Source: Coptodactyla brooksi (lineage: Eukaryota; Arthropoda; Insecta; Coleoptera; Scarabaeidae). From it: a stretch of DNA of 21,568 nt. The stretch covers positions 1 through 21,568 of the forward strand of contig JAWQRM010000545.1 of assembly GCA_033557675.1 (NCBI GenBank), read 5' to 3'. Both the position numbers and the translations under genes were made by a program. The stretch's first letter is position 1; each line of letters starts with the position of its first letter. Positions 20,304 through 21,568 of this stretch are shown piece by piece. The notes beneath the pieces were generated by a model. It did no database searches. It saw only the letters and a list, made by a program, of their open reading frames with translations, and had not been told where the DNA came from.

Positions 20304-20547
20304 AATCAACATTCGTCGTTCAACTAAAGCAGAATCTGATCATAACGAATAATTAAGTTTTGAAACACAATACCTGTTATATTTTCACAATGTCTTTCAC
20401 AGTAAAGATCATTTAGATTTCATGGAATACCCATGAAGTTTCCACGTCAATATCTCAGTATTAATAGCATGCGGTAGGTTGTACATTCAGATTACAGAAT
20501 TAGTAAAGATGGAACGGATGCATCCATTATATTTTCAACACATCATA

Positions 20548-20581
20548 CCTTGATGTGTTGGATACTTCCAACACATCAAGG
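20548..20581. repeat. Perfect 15-bp hairpin, 4-nt loop
   Basis: CCTTGATGTGTTGGA at 20548-20562 pairs exactly with 20567-20581 around TACT. A CTRR-type Helitron end was looked for after it and not seen. Confidence 0.9.
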
Positions 20582-21137
20582 ATTGCATATTGCATTATTC
20601 TTATAATACCATTTCCATATTTTGGATTGAAATAGCATGAAGTTTTCCTCGTAGCTGTACTAGTTCCAGCTCCTACACTTTTTCTACATTCCTGGTTTCA
20701 TCCCTTCAATATTTCTGGATTTATTCCTTCAAAATACGGCTTCAATCCTTCAGTATAATTTAGCAACATATTCTATCCTTTCTTCACTTACACAATCTAA
20801 AATTTTCATTTATTTTCACTTGTTTTTTTAAATTTCTTTCGATATAAAATTAATTTTATTCTTCCTATATAAAATTTTAATTGAATTACAAACAAGTTTC
20901 AAAGGGGATAGTTATTTATCACTAACCAGTGAATACGACGTTCGAAAATTTTTTAATTAGAAAAATTACAATAGCTTGCACCCATCTGCTGACAAATATT
21001 TAGCGTTAACTCATAGGAATGCTTTGTATGTGAACAAAAAAGTGACAATCCCCTTTTTTAGATTTAACGCTGATGTTACCAAGCGAATGGAATTCATAAA
21101 TTACAGTAGAAATATGCGCGCAGCAAAATGTTTATTT

Positions 21138-21428
21138 TTAACGGTTTTTTACTTTTGAAAATTTGTTATTTTGAAAAATTACCGTGTATATCCATGTATT
21201 CATCAGGCATAAATATTTCCAGGATTGTAATAGAAACCTTTCGGCAATTTTAATCGCAATTTCTAATATTTTTTTTGTTAAATTGTAAAGCGGGTATAAA
21301 ATATCTGGAACATGAATGGAGATGAATGCATTATAACAATTCATAGGCCCAAGAAAAGATTTTAATTGACTCACGTTTTGTGGTACTGGGGTTTTGAAAA
21401 TTACTTTTGTCAGTTTTATATAATTCAC
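21138..21428 (-). pseudogene. Ty3/Gypsy-type Pol fragment (RT to RNase H linker)
   Basis: The minus-strand frame reads KVIFKTPVPQNVSQLKSFLG, then a MNCYNAFI segment and LYPLYNLTKK. This is the conserved end of the Gypsy reverse transcriptase (PVP.N..LKSFLG..NYY..FI) leading into the RNase H connection. Key positions have changed (GPMNCY for GL.NYY) and homology fades after about 21290, so this is a short degenerate relic. No LTR, integrase or protease piece was recognised next to it. It might continue beyond the right edge, but 21430-21568 on the minus strand contains stops. Confidence 0.7.
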
Positions 21429-21568
21429 TTTTATTTATCGTTAAGGTTAAATATAAAACCTCATGTTGAAGCTCCCTATTTTCACGTTCTAAAGATGTCT
21501 ATATGCTTTCTTCCTTGCTTCGTCTTCATTGTAGGTTCGATGCACTTTGACACGTGATTGACAAGCAT

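Larger units (their letters stand above)
19311..21137. other. AT-rich stretch with hairpins, no recognised gene
   Basis: No coding homology was found on either strand. The notable content is three strong foldbacks between 20124 and 20581, listed separately. The bases just after 19310 (ATGGTGACGCAAAAGG) could be a primer-binding region if the preceding block is an LTR, but they match no tRNA end I can name. Confidence 0.4.

Noticed and set aside
20548..20600. Helitron 3' end (hairpin followed by CTRR)
   Set aside because: No CTAG or CTGG-like end occurs about 10 bp after the hairpin, and no Rep/helicase sequence is present.
20976..21158. 60-codon plus-strand ORF
   Set aside because: AT-rich, without recognised motifs; it slightly overlaps the Gypsy relic on the other strand. 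Length is compatible with chance.
21520..21545. GGTTCGATGC resembling a tRNA B box
   Set aside because: No matching A box or cloverleaf arms were found upstream.

Overview
The window looks like AT-rich insect nuclear DNA, possibly from a beetle, although nothing seen fixes the order. The reasons are many-exon genes with introns of 50-65 bp, GT-AG splice sites and a heavy load of decayed arthropod transposable elements. No rRNA, tRNA, CRISPR array or bacterial operon was seen.

Two conserved host genes occupy the centre and converge tail to tail. On the plus strand, 5485-9370 holds eleven exons of the mitochondrial ATP-dependent Lon protease (LONP1): substrate-binding part, AAA+ module and Ser-Lys protease domain, about 819 residues to a normal stop. 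The first ~140 residues (targeting peptide and start of the LON domain) have no recognisable exon in the 5.4 kb upstream. On the minus strand, 15748 down to 10348 holds seven exons (about 608 residues to the stop) of phtf, the multi-pass ER membrane protein called 'putative homeodomain transcription factor'. Only its first ~58 residues are missing. The likely 3' ends of the two genes lie about 150 bp apart.

The rest is mostly transposon debris. Region 1-310 (minus) has an acidic N-terminus that resembles a piggyBac-like transposase. Region 830-1918 (plus) is a piggyBac-like transposase pseudogene that abuts a Penelope-like reverse transcriptase fragment (about 1925-2560). Region 3340-4400 (minus) is a degenerate copy of a recurrent, unnamed arthropod repeat-like protein. 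The large phtf intron (11446-14461) carries a TA-flanked Tigger/pogo-type element at 11782-14403 with 25-bp terminal inverted repeats. Inside it are a Tigger transposase pseudogene, the C-terminal part of a piggyBac transposase and a 5'-truncated, internally deleted LINE. Upstream of the first visible phtf exon, 15822-17231 is a Tc1/mariner-type element whose transposase pseudogene has DD41D spacing. The right arm (17.2-21.6 kb) has AT-rich DNA, a GC-richer unexplained block with LTR-like signals, several strong hairpins and a small Ty3/Gypsy Pol fragment on the minus strand.

The two host genes look intact within the window, and the mobile elements all look dead. I found no convincing new gene system. 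The most unusual structure is the chimeric, TIR-bounded Tigger element carrying half of a piggyBac transposase.
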